Origin: Lysobacter arvi
Lineage (GTDB): Bacteria; Pseudomonadota; Gammaproteobacteria; Xanthomonadales; Xanthomonadaceae
Length of the DNA stretch: 64,000 bases
Assembly (NCBI GenBank): GCA_031216755.1
Contig: JARUHG010000005.1
Location: 1 to 64,000 of the forward strand
Direction: 5' to 3'
Part shown: positions 45,021 to 54,332 of the stretch, piece after piece
How positions within the stretch are numbered: the stretch's first letter is position 1
Layout: the number at the start of each line of letters is the position of its first letter
Made by a program: the position numbers and the translations under genes
The notes under the pieces: generated by a model
Seen by the model: the letters and a program-made list of their open reading frames with translations, nothing else
What the model was told of the DNA's origin: nothing
The model's database searches: none

Positions 45021-47174
45021 TCAGAACTTGCCGTAGTAGCCTTCCTTCAACGCATCGAACAGGTTGGCGGCGGTGTGCATTTCGCCGTCGTACTCGATCT
45101 GCTCGTTGCCCTTCACTTCCAGCACGCTGCCGTCTTCCAGCTCGAAGCGGTAGGTGGTGTTCTCAAGGTCGGCTTCCTTCACCAGCACGCCCTGGAAGGC
45201 GGCCGGGTTGAAGCGGAACGTGGTGCAGCCCTTGAGGCCCTGCTGGTGCGCGTAGCGGTAGATGTCCTTGAACTGCTCGTACGGGTAGTCCGTCGGCACG
45301 TTCGCGGTCTTGGAGATCGAGCTGTCCACCCACTTCTGCGCGGCGGCCTGCACGTCGACGTGTTCCTTCGGCGTGATGTCGTCGGCGGCGATGAAGTAGT
45401 CAGGCAGTTGCGCGTCGGCCTCTTCGGAGAACGGCATCGCCTTGGCGTTGACCAGCTCGCGGTAGGCGAGCAGTTCGTACGAGTAGACGTCGACCTTTTC
45501 CTTGGACTTCTTGCCTTCGCGGATCACGTTGCGGCTGTAGTGGTGCGCGAACGACGGCTCGATGCCGTTGGAGGCGTTGTTGGCCAGCGACAGCGAGATC
45601 GTGCCGGTCGGCGCGATGGAGCTGTGGTGCGTGAAGCGCGCGCCGGTGTCGGCGAGTTCGTCCACCAGTTCCGGCGCGACCGACGCGATGCGCTGCATGT
45701 AGCGGCTGTAGCGCGCGTGCAGCACCCGACCCGGGATTTCCTGGCCGACCTTCCAGCCGTCCTTCTTCATCTCCGGGCGCTTGCGCAGCATTTCGGCGGT
45801 GACGGTGAACAGCTCGTCCATGATCGGCGCGGCGCCCTTTTCCTTCGCCAGCGCCAGGCCCATCTCCCAGCCGGCCACGGCCATCTCGCGGGCGATGCGC
45901 TCGGTGAACTCGCACGACTCCTTGCTGCCGTACTTCATGCGCAGCATGGTCACGGTGCTGCCCAGGCCGAGGAAGCCCATGCCGTGGCGGCGCTTGCGCA
46001 TGATCTCGTCGCGCTGCTGCGGCAGCGGCAGGCCGTTCACTTCGACCACGTTGTCGAGCATGCGGGTGAACACGCGCACGACTTCCTTGTATTCCTCCCA
46101 GTCGAAGGAGGCCTTGTCGGTGAACGGGTCGCGCACGAACTTGGTCAGGTTGACCGAGCCCAGCAGGCAGGCGCCGTACGCCGGCAGCGGCTGCTCGCCG
46201 CACGGGTTGGTGGCGCGGATGTTCTCGCACCACCAGTTGTTGTTCATCTCGTTGACGCGGTCGATGAGGATGAAACCCGGCTCGGCGTAGTCGTACGTCG
46301 AGACCATGATCATGTCCCACAGGTGGCGGGCGCGGATGTGGCCGTAGATCTTGCAGGCCACCAGGCCGTCGTCGCGCACGATGTAGTTGCGGTGCGTGGG
46401 CCACTCGCGCCACACGACCTGGCTGGCGTCCTCGATGTCCAGGTCGCCCTTTTCCTTGATGTTCACCGGGAACACCAGCGGCCAGTCGGCGTCGTTCTCC
46501 ACCGCCTGCATGAAGCCGTCGGTGATCAGCAGCGACAGGTTGAACTGGCGCAGGCGGCCGTCCTCGCGTTTGGCGCGGATGAAGTCCTTCACGTCCGGAT
46601 GCGACACGTCGAAGGTGCCCATCTGCGCGCCGCGGCGACCGCCGGCGGAGGAGACGGTGAAGCACATCTTGTCGTAGATATCCATGAAGGACATCGGGCC
46701 CGACGTGTACGCGCCGGCGCCGGCGACGAACGCGCCGCGCGGACGCAGCGTCGAGAATTCGTAGCCGATGCCGCAACCGGCCTTCAGCGTGAGGCCGGCT
46801 TCATGCACCTTCTCCAGGATGCCGTCCATCGAGTCCTCGATGGTGCCCGACACGGTGCAGTTGATCGTCGAGGTGGCCGGCTTGTGCTCCAGCGCGCCGG
46901 CGTTGGACGTGATGCGGCCGGCGGGAATGGCCCCGCGGCGCAGCGCCCAGACGAAGCGCTCGTTCCAGTACTGCTGCTTCTCGGGCGTCGGCTCGGCGTC
47001 GGCCAGCGCGCGGGCCACGCGCTGGTAGGTGGCGTCGATGTCGGCATCCACCGCCTGGCCGTTCTTGGTCTTCAGCCGGTACTTCTTGTCCCAGATGTCC
47101 TGGGAGGCGGGCTGCATCGGGATGTCCCGCTCGGCCGCGGCTGTCTTGACCGCCTCGAGGCGCACTGTGCTCAT
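45021..47174 (-). CDS. nrdJa: Class II (adenosylcobalamin-dependent) ribonucleotide reductase, catalytic subunit
   Basis: A 717-residue cytoplasmic enzyme reducing ribonucleotides to deoxyribonucleotides with or without oxygen. Active-site motifs: STINCTVSGTIEDSMDG (first redox Cys), ATNPCGEQPLPAYGACLLGSVNL (radical Cys and the NxCxE set) and KWVDSSISKTANVP near the end. The Cys pair for re-reduction is missing from this chain and is supplied by the NrdJb-like protein. ATG 47174 follows AGGA and a stronger AAAGGAG further up. It is transcribed from a promoter with a palindrome near 47441. Confidence 0.94.
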   Translation of the reverse strand: MSTVRLEAVKTAAAERDIPMQPASQDIWDKKYRLKTKNGQAVDADIDATYQRVARALADAEPTPEKQQYWNERFVWALRRGAIPAGRITSNAGALEHKPATSTINCTVSGTIEDSMDGILEKVHEAGLTLKAGCGIGYEFSTLRPRGAFVAGAGAYTSGPMSFMDIYDKMCFTVSSAGGRRGAQMGTFDVSHPDVKDFIRAKREDGRLRQFNLSLLITDGFMQAVENDADWPLVFPVNIKEKGDLDIEDASQVVWREWPTHRNYIVRDDGLVACKIYGHIRARHLWDMIMVSTYDYAEPGFILIDRVNEMNNNWWCENIRATNPCGEQPLPAYGACLLGSVNLTKFVRDPFTDKASFDWEEYKEVVRVFTRMLDNVVEVNGLPLPQQRDEIMRKRRHGMGFLGLGSTVTMLRMKYGSKESCEFTERIAREMAVAGWEMGLALAKEKGAAPIMDELFTVTAEMLRKRPEMKKDGWKVGQEIPGRVLHARYSRYMQRIASVAPELVDELADTGARFTHHSSIAPTGTISLSLANNASNGIEPSFAHHYSRNVIREGKKSKEKVDVYSYELLAYRELVNAKAMPFSEEADAQLPDYFIAADDITPKEHVDVQAAAQKWVDSSISKTANVPTDYPYEQFKDIYRYAHQQGLKGCTTFRFNPAAFQGVLVKEADLENTTYRFELEDGSVLEVKGNEQIEYDGEMHTAANLFDALKEGYYGKF

Positions 47175-47440
47175 GCCTGTCCTGTCTCCTTTCAATGGCG
47201 GTCCGGACCCTGCGACCTTTCCGCCGTGGATTCTTATGTTGGCTACCGCACCGTTGGCGTCGCGTACGGGACGCCCGCCGACGGCTATGCCCGCGGCCGC
47301 GTTTTCAGCGGTCGCGACGGCATGGTTTTTTCTGGATTCCTGTGCTCATCCTGCTCCGCCACGGCCCTTCCCCCGAAGGTGCCGACAGTCAGCAAAACCA
47401 AGCCGAAAACCCCAAATTTGGGTTTTCGTCGCCAGCATTA

Positions 47441-47456
47441 CCACTAGATGTAGTGG
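47441..47456. promoter_or_regulatory. Palindrome CCACTAGATGTAGTGG, candidate NrdR box
   Basis: A 16-base inverted repeat with CCACTA and TAGTGG arms. NrdR boxes of ribonucleotide reductase genes follow a pattern close to acaCwAtATaTwGwgt, and this site fits the CACTA...TAGTG part. It lies just downstream of the predicted nrdJa start of transcription, where a repressor would act. Confidence 0.55.
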
Positions 47457-47472
47457 GCGGAGGCGAGGGCCC

Positions 47473-47501
47473 AAGCTACCCCTGCCCCCGGAATGTGTCA
47501 A
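47473..47501 (-). promoter_or_regulatory. Sigma-70 type promoter of nrdJa
   Basis: On the minus strand TTGACA (47496-47501) and TAGCTT (47473-47478) are 17 bases apart, the ideal spacing. The -35 is perfect and the -10 is weak. Transcription would begin near 47466 and give a leader of about 290 bases. Confidence 0.55.
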
Positions 47502-47767
47502 CGGTTTTTTGATGGCAGTCACACGGCTGTGATGGCGGTCAAGCCGCGACGCGTCGGCGCTTGCCGAAGCTGGCGCGAACGTGCGCATCGCCGCGCTGCA
47601 ACACCCTGCGCACGCGTCCTGCAGCGCAAAAACTTCATCGCGTATTTAGCGCCGTTCAGGGAGACTGGACGCCTCCGCGGCGGGGAGCGGCGGGGCATCG
47701 CGACGATATCGCGCCGCGGCCACCGGCTCCCCCACCCGTCCCCATTCACCTGCCTGCGAACGACGCG

Positions 47768-49201
47768 ATGCGCCCGCTTCCGACCTTGCTGACCCTTTCC
47801 CTTGCCGCCGCCTTCGGCGGCTTCGCCGCGACCGCTATCCGCGATAGCCTCGAAACGCCCGCGCAGGCCGCGCCGGCGTCGTCGGTGGCCGCAGCACCGA
47901 CCGTCGCCGCGCTGCCGGCGGTGGTCGGCGGGCAGCCGCTGCCGTCGCTCGCCCCGATGCTGGCGAAGGTGACGCCGGCGGTGGTCAGCGTGCACACCAA
48001 GCAGCGCGTGCGCGTCAGTCCGTTCGGCGGCGACCCGATGTTCCGCCGCATGTTTCCCGAGCTCACCCAGGAGCGCATCAACGAATCGCTCGGCTCGGGC
48101 GTCATCGTCGATGCGAAGCAGGGTTTCGTGCTGACCAACCATCACGTGATCGAAGGCGCCGACGAGGTGTCGGTGACGCTCGCCGACGGCCGCACGCTGA
48201 AGGCCGATTTCGTCGGTTCCGACCCGGACACCGACGTGGCGTTGATGCGCATCCCCGCGCAGAACCTGACCGCGCTGCCGCTGGCCGATTCCAGCGCCCT
48301 GCGCGTGGGCGATTTCGTCGTGGCGGTGGGCAATCCGTTCGGCATCGGCCAGACGGTGACCTCCGGCATCGTCTCGGCGGTCGGTCGCAGCGGCCTGCGC
48401 GGACTGGGCTTCCAGAACTTCATCCAGACCGACGCGTCGATCAATCCCGGCAATTCCGGCGGCGCACTGGTCAACCTCAATGGCGAACTGGTCGGCATCA
48501 ACACCGCCAGCTTCAATCCGCGCGGTTCGATGGCCGGCAACATCGGCCTGGGCTTTGCGATCCCCACCAGCCTGGCGCGCAACATCATGGGCCAGCTGAT
48601 CGCCAACGACGGCGTGGTGATCCGCGGCACGCTGGGGCTGGAATCGCAGGACGTCGACGCGCGACTCGCGCAGGCGCTGGGCCTGTCGGAAGCGCGCGGC
48701 GCCGTGGTGACGCAGGTGTTCTCCGGCGGCGCCGCGGCAGGCGCGGGCGTGCGCGTCGGCGACGTCATCCTCGCCGCGAACGGCGAACGCATCGACGACC
48801 GCGACGCGCTGCGCAACTTCGAAGGCCTGCAGGCGGTCGGCAGCCGCATCACGCTGGACGTCCGCCGCGACGGCAAGCCGCTCACGCTCACCACCACGCT
48901 GCGCGAGCAGCCGCGTTCGTACGTGGGAACCGAGCTCGACCCGCGGCTGGGCGGCGCGAGCTTCGCGGAACTCCCCGAACGCCTGCGCCAGGCGGGACTC
49001 TCGGGCGTAATGGTGGAGTCGGTCGAGCGCGGCAGCCGCGCGGAGGCCAACGGGCTGCGCAAGGACGACGTGGTGATCGCATCGAGCGCGGGGAATTTCG
49101 AGGACCTGCCCGGCTTCCGCGCGAGCTTCACGCAGCGTCCTGCACAGTTGGTCCTGCGCATCCTTCGCGGCAACCGGCGGGCCGATCTGCTGATGCAGTG
49201 A
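47768..49201 (+). CDS. Periplasmic HtrA/DegP-type serine protease
   Basis: A 477-residue exported protease and chaperone that clears misfolded proteins from the cell envelope. Signal or anchor at residues 1-25, then the protease domain with His126 (LTNHHVIEGAD), Asp in DTDVALMRI and Ser in NPGNSGGALVNL. Two PDZ domains follow (about 285-375 with GVRVGDVILAANGERI, and 390-477 with GLRKDDVVIASS). The length and layout match DegP/MucD proteins. No clear ribosome site precedes ATG 47768, but the frame and signal fit. Confidence 0.93.
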   Translation: MRPLPTLLTLSLAAAFGGFAATAIRDSLETPAQAAPASSVAAAPTVAALPAVVGGQPLPSLAPMLAKVTPAVVSVHTKQRVRVSPFGGDPMFRRMFPELTQERINESLGSGVIVDAKQGFVLTNHHVIEGADEVSVTLADGRTLKADFVGSDPDTDVALMRIPAQNLTALPLADSSALRVGDFVVAVGNPFGIGQTVTSGIVSAVGRSGLRGLGFQNFIQTDASINPGNSGGALVNLNGELVGINTASFNPRGSMAGNIGLGFAIPTSLARNIMGQLIANDGVVIRGTLGLESQDVDARLAQALGLSEARGAVVTQVFSGGAAAGAGVRVGDVILAANGERIDDRDALRNFEGLQAVGSRITLDVRRDGKPLTLTTTLREQPRSYVGTELDPRLGGASFAELPERLRQAGLSGVMVESVERGSRAEANGLRKDDVVIASSAGNFEDLPGFRASFTQRPAQLVLRILRGNRRADLLMQ

Positions 49202-49272
49202 GGCCACGCGTCCGTTGCGCCGCGCACGGACATGCTCTCGGAACACGCCCTCAGACACACAGGAGCCGCTCG

Positions 49273-49725
49273 ATGAACACTCCCACCGATCCGACCAACC
49301 CCGGCGGCACCGCCATCAACACCGGCCCGGGCGCGAACCTGGGCGCGAACGCCGGCGCGGGCACCGCGTCGAACTACACCGACGGCGTGCGCAGCAACCT
49401 GTCGCAGGCCGGTGGCCACGTGAAGCAGGCCGCCAGCGATGCCGGCGCCGCGCTGCGCGGTGCCGCGTCCGCCGCGGGCGAAGAACTGCGCGTGGGCAAG
49501 GCCAACGTCAAGGCCGACCTGGCCGACGGCGCGCTCGCCGGCCTGGCCGCCGCCGAGAACGCCGGCGGCGCCGCGCGCGAACAGATGGATGCGCTGATGG
49601 ACAAGGGTCGCGATCTGGTCGACAGCGCCGCCGAGCTCATCCGTGAGCGCCCGCTCGCGTCGTTCGGCGTCGCCTTCGCCGCGGGATGGATCCTCGCGAA
49701 GCTCGGCCGCAGCGGCGACAAGTAA
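49273..49725 (+). CDS. ElaB/YqjD-like membrane-anchored protein
   Basis: A 150-residue protein with an Asn/Gly/Thr-rich N-terminus (MNTPTDPTNPGG), a long amphipathic Ala-rich helix (residues about 45-120) and a C-terminal glycine-containing membrane anchor (RERPLASFGVAFAAGWILAKLGR). This is the ElaB/YqjD (DUF883) pattern; those proteins bind ribosomes at the inner membrane in stationary phase. AGGAG precedes the ATG. First gene of a four-gene run up to 51948. Confidence 0.8.
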   Translation: MNTPTDPTNPGGTAINTGPGANLGANAGAGTASNYTDGVRSNLSQAGGHVKQAASDAGAALRGAASAAGEELRVGKANVKADLADGALAGLAAAENAGGAAREQMDALMDKGRDLVDSAAELIRERPLASFGVAFAAGWILAKLGRSGDK

Positions 49726-49734
49726 GCGCGCGCC

Positions 49735-50283
49735 GTGAGCGAAGGGGACGAGCGCCGCGAGCACGACCCGGCGGACCAGCCGCCGCCGGACCTGGCCGAT
49801 TCGCTGCGCGACATCGGCAGCACCGCCAAGGCCAGCCTGGGCGCCGCCGCCGATTCGGCGCGCGCCCTGCGTTCGCTGTTCGCGGCCGACCTCTCGCTCG
49901 CTCGCGTGGCGATGGGCCGCGCGCTCGCGTTCGCGGGCGTCGCGGTCGTGTTCGGCGCGTCGGCGTGGCTGTTCCTGATGGCCACGCTGGTGGCGCTGCT
50001 GCGCAATTCGGGGCTCTCATGGCTGATGTCCATGCTGATCGCCGCCGGCCTGAGCCTGCTCGTCACCGCATACGCCGGCTGGCGCGCGATGCACTACTTC
50101 GACCACACGCGACTGCAGGCCACGCGTCGGCAGCTCGCGCGGCTGGGCATCGGCGAATTGTCCGACCTGATGCCGTCGCCGGACTCGCCGCAATCCGCGC
50201 GCGACACCGCAAAGGACCTGCGCGAGAACGTCGATCAGATGCCGAAGCAGAAGAGCAACGACATCGACATCACCCCGCCCTGA
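49735..50283 (+). CDS. YqjE-like phage-holin-family membrane protein
   Basis: A 182-residue protein from a GTG start, nine bases after the previous stop. The N-terminal half is polar and helical; two membrane segments follow (ALAFAGVAVVFGASAWLFLM and SWLMSMLIAAGLSLLV), then a polar tail. The pattern is that of the YqjE/phage holin superfamily III, which is commonly next to YqjD genes and has no known lytic role. The function here is unknown. Confidence 0.78.
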   Translation: MSEGDERREHDPADQPPPDLADSLRDIGSTAKASLGAAADSARALRSLFAADLSLARVAMGRALAFAGVAVVFGASAWLFLMATLVALLRNSGLSWLMSMLIAAGLSLLVTAYAGWRAMHYFDHTRLQATRRQLARLGIGELSDLMPSPDSPQSARDTAKDLRENVDQMPKQKSNDIDITPP

Positions 50284-50299
50284 TTCCCAGGCACGTCAC

Positions 50300-50818
50300 A
50301 TGGCGATCAAGCAGAAACAGCCGACCTTCAAGCAGCTCATCGCCAAGGTCCACCAGGCCGAAGACGTGGTCGAGGCACGCGAGCGCGAGGTCGTGGCCGG
50401 CGTCCGGCATCTGAAGACGTCCTGGCTCGCCGCATGGACGCCATGGCGCATCGTCGGCGCCGGGCTGGTCAGCGGATTCCTGGTCGGCCGCGCCGAGCCG
50501 ATGAAGGCGATCGGCAAGAGCGGCGGATTGCTGCAGATGATCTCGATGGTGTCCACGCTCGTTGCCAGCGGCAGCGCCAAGGTCGCCGCCGAGGAGGCCA
50601 GCGAGGTCAGCGAGCAGGTCGCCACGGGCGGAAACGCCACCCTCGCCGAAGCGCTGGCCGGTCACGCGGCCATCGATGCCGGCGTCGCCGCGCCAATGTC
50701 GAGCGTGCATCCGGATGCGGTCGCGGACGATCTGCAGGACGACGTGCACGCCCTTGCGCAGGCCGAGGCCCGCGCGCGCGCGGCACGCACCGCGACCGTC
50801 GACCAGGTGGCGCCGTGA
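50300..50818 (+). CDS. Hypothetical membrane-associated protein, 172 residues
   Basis: A protein beginning MAIKQKQPTFKQLIAKVHQAE with an N-terminal amphipathic helix, one hydrophobic stretch (WRIVGAGLVSGFLVGRAEP, about 49-68), and Ala-rich helices to the end. It is 16 bases after the YqjE-like gene and overlaps the next start by four bases (GTGA), so it belongs to the same operon. It may correspond to the YqjK position of the E. coli yqjCDEK cluster, but the sequence is not clearly that family. Confidence 0.65.
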   Translation: MAIKQKQPTFKQLIAKVHQAEDVVEAREREVVAGVRHLKTSWLAAWTPWRIVGAGLVSGFLVGRAEPMKAIGKSGGLLQMISMVSTLVASGSAKVAAEEASEVSEQVATGGNATLAEALAGHAAIDAGVAAPMSSVHPDAVADDLQDDVHALAQAEARARAARTATVDQVAP

Positions 50819-51948
50819 GCGCGCTGCCGCCGGTTCCGCCTGCCACCGACGCCGTTGCATCGCTCGACGAGGACGGCGAGCTACCCGCCAGTCCCCCGCC
50901 GACACCGCGACCGCGTTCGTCCAGCGCGGCGCTGGTGCTGGCGACCCTCGCGGTGGGGTTCACGCTGTGGGCGGCGCAGGAACTGGTGTTGCCGATCCTG
51001 CTGGCGATGTTCTTCGCGCTGATCGGCAACCCGATCATCCGCGGCCTCCAGCGGCTCTACGTGCCGCGATTCCTCAGCGCGCTGCTGGTGCTGCTCGGCG
51101 GACTCTTCGCGGCGGGCGCGCTGGGCAACCAGCTGATCGAGCCGGCGGGCGAGTGGATCCGCCAGGTGCCGCGCGAGATGAAACAGGTCGCGCCGAAGCT
51201 TCGCGATCTCTACAAGCCGATGCTCGATGCGAACAAGGCGGCGCAGAACATCGCGCGCGCCGCCGGCGGCGAGAGCACGAGCCGGCCGGTGCAGGTGATC
51301 CGCACCGAAGCGAACGAACCGTACAAGGTGCTCACCGCGACGCCGCGTCGCATCGCCTCGGTTCTGGCGGTGGTGCTGCTGACGTTCTTCTTCATGGTCT
51401 ACGGGCAACAGCTGCAGCGCAACGCCATCGCGCTGCTGCCCACGCGCCAGCAGAAGAAGCTCACGGTGGACATCCTCACGTCGATCGAGGGGGCGATCTC
51501 GCGCTATGTGCTGACGATCACCGTGATCAACACCTGCCTGGGCCTGGCGTTGTCGGGCGCGCTGTACGGGCTCGGCGTGCCCATGCAGGAGGCGCTGCTG
51601 TGGGGCACGATGGCCGCGATCCTCAATTTCGCGCCGTACGTGGGCCCGCTGATCGGCATCATCATCATGCTGCTGATGGGCTTCGTGGCCTTCGACGACC
51701 TGTGGCCGTCGCTGCTGCCGGCCGGCATCTACCTGGCGCTGCACACGCTGGAAGGCCAGATCATCACGCCGATCATCCTGGGCCACAGCATGCGGTTGTC
51801 GCCGCTGGTGCTGATCCTCGCGCTGATGGTGTTCGGCTGGCTGTGGGGCATCATCGGCCTGCTGCTCGCGGTGCCGCTGCTGGTGTGCGTGAAGCTGGTG
51901 CTGGCGCGCGTGGAAGGCCTGACGGGGTGGGCGCGGCTGCTGGAGTGA
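50815..51948 (+). CDS. AI-2E family transporter
   Basis: A 377-residue inner-membrane protein from a GTG start that overlaps the previous stop. About eight hydrophobic segments, with the family layout: a pair of helices, a soluble loop of about 110 residues (QVPREMKQVAPKLRDLYKP), then the C-terminal bundle with FAPYVGPLIGIIIMLLMGF and EGQIITPIILGHSMRLSPLVLILA. Family members export autoinducer-2 (TqsA) or other small molecules or ions; a substrate is not clear here. Confidence 0.88.
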   Translation: MSALPPVPPATDAVASLDEDGELPASPPPTPRPRSSSAALVLATLAVGFTLWAAQELVLPILLAMFFALIGNPIIRGLQRLYVPRFLSALLVLLGGLFAAGALGNQLIEPAGEWIRQVPREMKQVAPKLRDLYKPMLDANKAAQNIARAAGGESTSRPVQVIRTEANEPYKVLTATPRRIASVLAVVLLTFFFMVYGQQLQRNAIALLPTRQQKKLTVDILTSIEGAISRYVLTITVINTCLGLALSGALYGLGVPMQEALLWGTMAAILNFAPYVGPLIGIIIMLLMGFVAFDDLWPSLLPAGIYLALHTLEGQIITPIILGHSMRLSPLVLILALMVFGWLWGIIGLLLAVPLLVCVKLVLARVEGLTGWARLLE

Positions 51949-51965
51949 CCTGTGCCCCGGCTTGC

Positions 51966-52003
51966 GCCCCTCTCTCCCTCGGGAGAGGGGTTGGGGTGAG
52001 GGT
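51966..52003. repeat. Short form of the GAGAGGGGTTGGGGTGAGGG repeat
   Basis: CCCCTCTCTCCCTCGGGAGAGGGGTTGGGGTGAGGG: the arms CCCTCTC and GAGAGGG pair. It sits between the transporter and the HAD gene and lacks the middle block seen at 181 and 54333. It could act as a terminator for the AI-2E gene. Confidence 0.75.
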
Positions 52004-52184
52004 TCGGGCGCGCAATGGGGTGATATGCCGATGCCGAACCCGTACGTTACGGGTCGCCATTCACCCTTCCCCAACCTTCCCCCGCGGTCGCAGGGGCGGG
52101 AGTAACGGCAGCCAGCAGTTCCCGCATCGCGGCCTTCCGGATGCCGCACCCAGCCCCGCGGCCCGCTGGGGGTAAAATCGGCGG

Positions 52185-52901
52185 ATGGCTTTCCCCGTCC
52201 GCGCGATCACCCTCGACCTCGACGACACGCTCTGGCCCTTCGCGCCGATCGGCGCGCGGGTCGAACGCGTGCTGCACGACTGGCTGACGCAGCACTGCCC
52301 GCTTACCGCGCAGCGATTCCCGATCGAAGCGATGCGCGAACTGCGCGAGCGGATGTACGCCGAGCGTCCCGACCTCGCCCACGACTTCAGCCAGCTGCGC
52401 AAGCTGAGCCTGGTGCGTGCGATGGAAGAGGCCGGCGACGATCCGCTGCACGCCGAGGCCGCGTTCGACGCCTTCTACGAAGAGCGCAATCGCGTTGAGT
52501 TCTACGACGACACGCTCGACGCGCTGGCACGCCTGGCCGCGCGCGTGCCGCTGGCGGCGATCAGCAACGGCAACGCCGACCTGATCCGCGTCGGCATCGG
52601 CGCGCACTTCGCCTTCCAGCTCGGCGCGCGCGAACACGGGCTGCCGAAGCCTGACGCAAGCATTTTCCACGCCGCGTGCGGCCGCTTCCCCTTCGCGCCG
52701 CACGACGTGCTGCACGTGGGCGACGACATCGAGATGGACGTCCTCGGCGCGCATCGCGCGGGCCTGCGCAGCTGCTGGATCAACCGCATCGGCGCGCGAT
52801 GGCCCCACGCGGATGTCCGCCCCGACCTCGAATTCACCACCCTCGCCGAGCTGGCCGATTGGCTGGACGCGGCGCAACCGATGGAAACCGCCGCCGCATG
52901 A
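52185..52901 (+). CDS. HAD-superfamily hydrolase (YigB/YjjG-like)
   Basis: A 238-residue cytoplasmic phosphatase. HAD motif I is TLDLDDTLWPF (nucleophile Asp and acid Asp), motif II AAISNGNADL, motif III Lys in HGLPKPDASIF, and motif IV HVGDDIEMDVLGA. The alpha-helical cap after motif I places it with YigB/YjjG type flavin- or nucleotide-monophosphate phosphatases. The stop overlaps the next start (ATGA), so it is co-translated with the aminopeptidase. Confidence 0.9.
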   Translation: MAFPVRAITLDLDDTLWPFAPIGARVERVLHDWLTQHCPLTAQRFPIEAMRELRERMYAERPDLAHDFSQLRKLSLVRAMEEAGDDPLHAEAAFDAFYEERNRVEFYDDTLDALARLAARVPLAAISNGNADLIRVGIGAHFAFQLGAREHGLPKPDASIFHAACGRFPFAPHDVLHVGDDIEMDVLGAHRAGLRSCWINRIGARWPHADVRPDLEFTTLAELADWLDAAQPMETAAA

Positions 52902-54277
52902 GCCTGCCGTCCGGATTCGCCGACACCCCCAGCGCCGACGCGCTCCCGCTGCACGTCGTCACGCGCGACAGCCTCGCTTCCTGGCGGTCGGCGCAGCCGG
53001 TCAGCGTCGGCGCGTGGCTCGACGCGCAGGGCTTCGACGGCTCGCCGTTCTCCTCGATCACGTTGCCCGGCAACGACGGCGGCATCGCCGCTGCGGTGAT
53101 CGGCGTGGGCGACATGCTCGACCCGTTCGCGTACGGCCATGCGCCTCATGCGCTGCCGGCGCGCACGTTCGCGCTGGCGGGCGAACTGCCGGCCGAGGCG
53201 CGCAGCGCGCTGCAGCTGGGCTGGGGTCTGGGCGCATACCGGTTCAGCCGCTATCGCCAGCCGTTGCGCGCGCCCGCGCAGCTGGCCGTCGCGCAGGGCG
53301 ACGACGACGCGTTCGCGCAGTTGGCCGCGTGCGTGCGCGTGCGGGATCTCGTCAACACGCCGACCGAGCACATGGGCCCGGACCAGCTGGAGCAGGTGGC
53401 GTGCGAGATCGCCGAGCGCTTCGGCGCGCGCATCGAGGTGGTGAGCGGCGACGACCTGATCACGCAGAACTTCCCGGCCATCCATGCCGTGGGTCGCGCG
53501 AGCCATCGCGCACCGCGCCTGATCACGCTGCGCTGGGGCGACGAATCGCATCCGCACGTGGTGATCGTCGGCAAGGGCGTGTGCTTCGACACGGGCGGAC
53601 TGGACCTCAAGCCCGCCGATGGCATGCGCAACATGAAGAAGGACATGGGCGGCGCGGCGCACGCGATCGCGCTCGCCGAGCTGGTGATGGCGCGCAAGCT
53701 GCCGCTGCGGATCACGCTGCTGGTACCGGCGGTGGAGAACGCCGTCGGCCCGAACGCGTTCCGTCCGGGCGAAGTCGTCGACACGCGCAAGGGCGTGACG
53801 GTCGAGATCGACAACACCGACGCGGAAGGCCGCGTCATCCTCTGCGACGCACTGACCTACGCGGCCGAAATGCAGCCGCAACTGCTGCTGGATTTCGCCA
53901 CGCTCACCGGCGCTGCGCGCATCGCGCTGGGCCCGGACCTGCCGGCGCTGTACAGCAACGACGACGGGGTGGCGCAGCAATGGCTCGAGGCCGGCATGCA
54001 GCTGCGCGATCCGCTGTGGCGCATGCCGCTGTGGCGCCCGTACGTGCGCTACCTGGTCAGCAACGTGGCCGACATCGCCAACGGCGGGCCGTCGAAGATG
54101 GCCGGTTCGATCACCGCTGCGGTGTACCTCGACCGCTTCGTGCCGCAGGCGCAGAAGTGGGCGCACCTGGACGTGTACAGCTGGAACGACAACGACCGTC
54201 CCGGCCGCCCTGCCGGCGGCGAAGCGCAGGGGCTTCGCTCGGCGTATGCACTGCTGAAGCAGCACGCGGGCGTTTGA
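52898..54277 (+). CDS. M17 leucyl aminopeptidase family protein
   Basis: A 459-residue cytoplasmic metallopeptidase. The M17 signature block NTDAEGRVIL is intact (about residues 307-316), with VGKGVCFDTGGLDLKP (metal-binding Lys and Asp), NMKKDMGGAAHA and the loop NAFRPGEVV. It should remove N-terminal residues from peptides with two metal ions. It is closer to the PepB-like group than to the hexameric PepA of standard length (about 490). Translationally coupled to the HAD gene. Confidence 0.9.
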   Translation: MSLPSGFADTPSADALPLHVVTRDSLASWRSAQPVSVGAWLDAQGFDGSPFSSITLPGNDGGIAAAVIGVGDMLDPFAYGHAPHALPARTFALAGELPAEARSALQLGWGLGAYRFSRYRQPLRAPAQLAVAQGDDDAFAQLAACVRVRDLVNTPTEHMGPDQLEQVACEIAERFGARIEVVSGDDLITQNFPAIHAVGRASHRAPRLITLRWGDESHPHVVIVGKGVCFDTGGLDLKPADGMRNMKKDMGGAAHAIALAELVMARKLPLRITLLVPAVENAVGPNAFRPGEVVDTRKGVTVEIDNTDAEGRVILCDALTYAAEMQPQLLLDFATLTGAARIALGPDLPALYSNDDGVAQQWLEAGMQLRDPLWRMPLWRPYVRYLVSNVADIANGGPSKMAGSITAAVYLDRFVPQAQKWAHLDVYSWNDNDRPGRPAGGEAQGLRSAYALLKQHAGV

Positions 54278-54332
54278 CCTTCGGTCGAGCGATTCCGGCT
54301 CGGACTCCTTTCCACGGAATGACGGGCTGTTG

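Larger units (their letters stand above)
47175..47767. other. Divergent intergenic region of nrdJa and the HtrA gene
   Basis: A 593-base gap. It holds the nrdJa promoter, a palindrome and an AT-rich hairpin GAAAACCCCAAATTTGGGTTTTC (47405-47427) in the nrdJa leader. A cobalamin riboswitch was looked for and no B12 box was found. The part near the HtrA gene shows no clear promoter. Confidence 0.55.

Noticed and set aside
47175-47767. Cobalamin riboswitch upstream of nrdJa
   Set aside because: No B12-box-like sequence or fitting folding pattern was seen in the leader.
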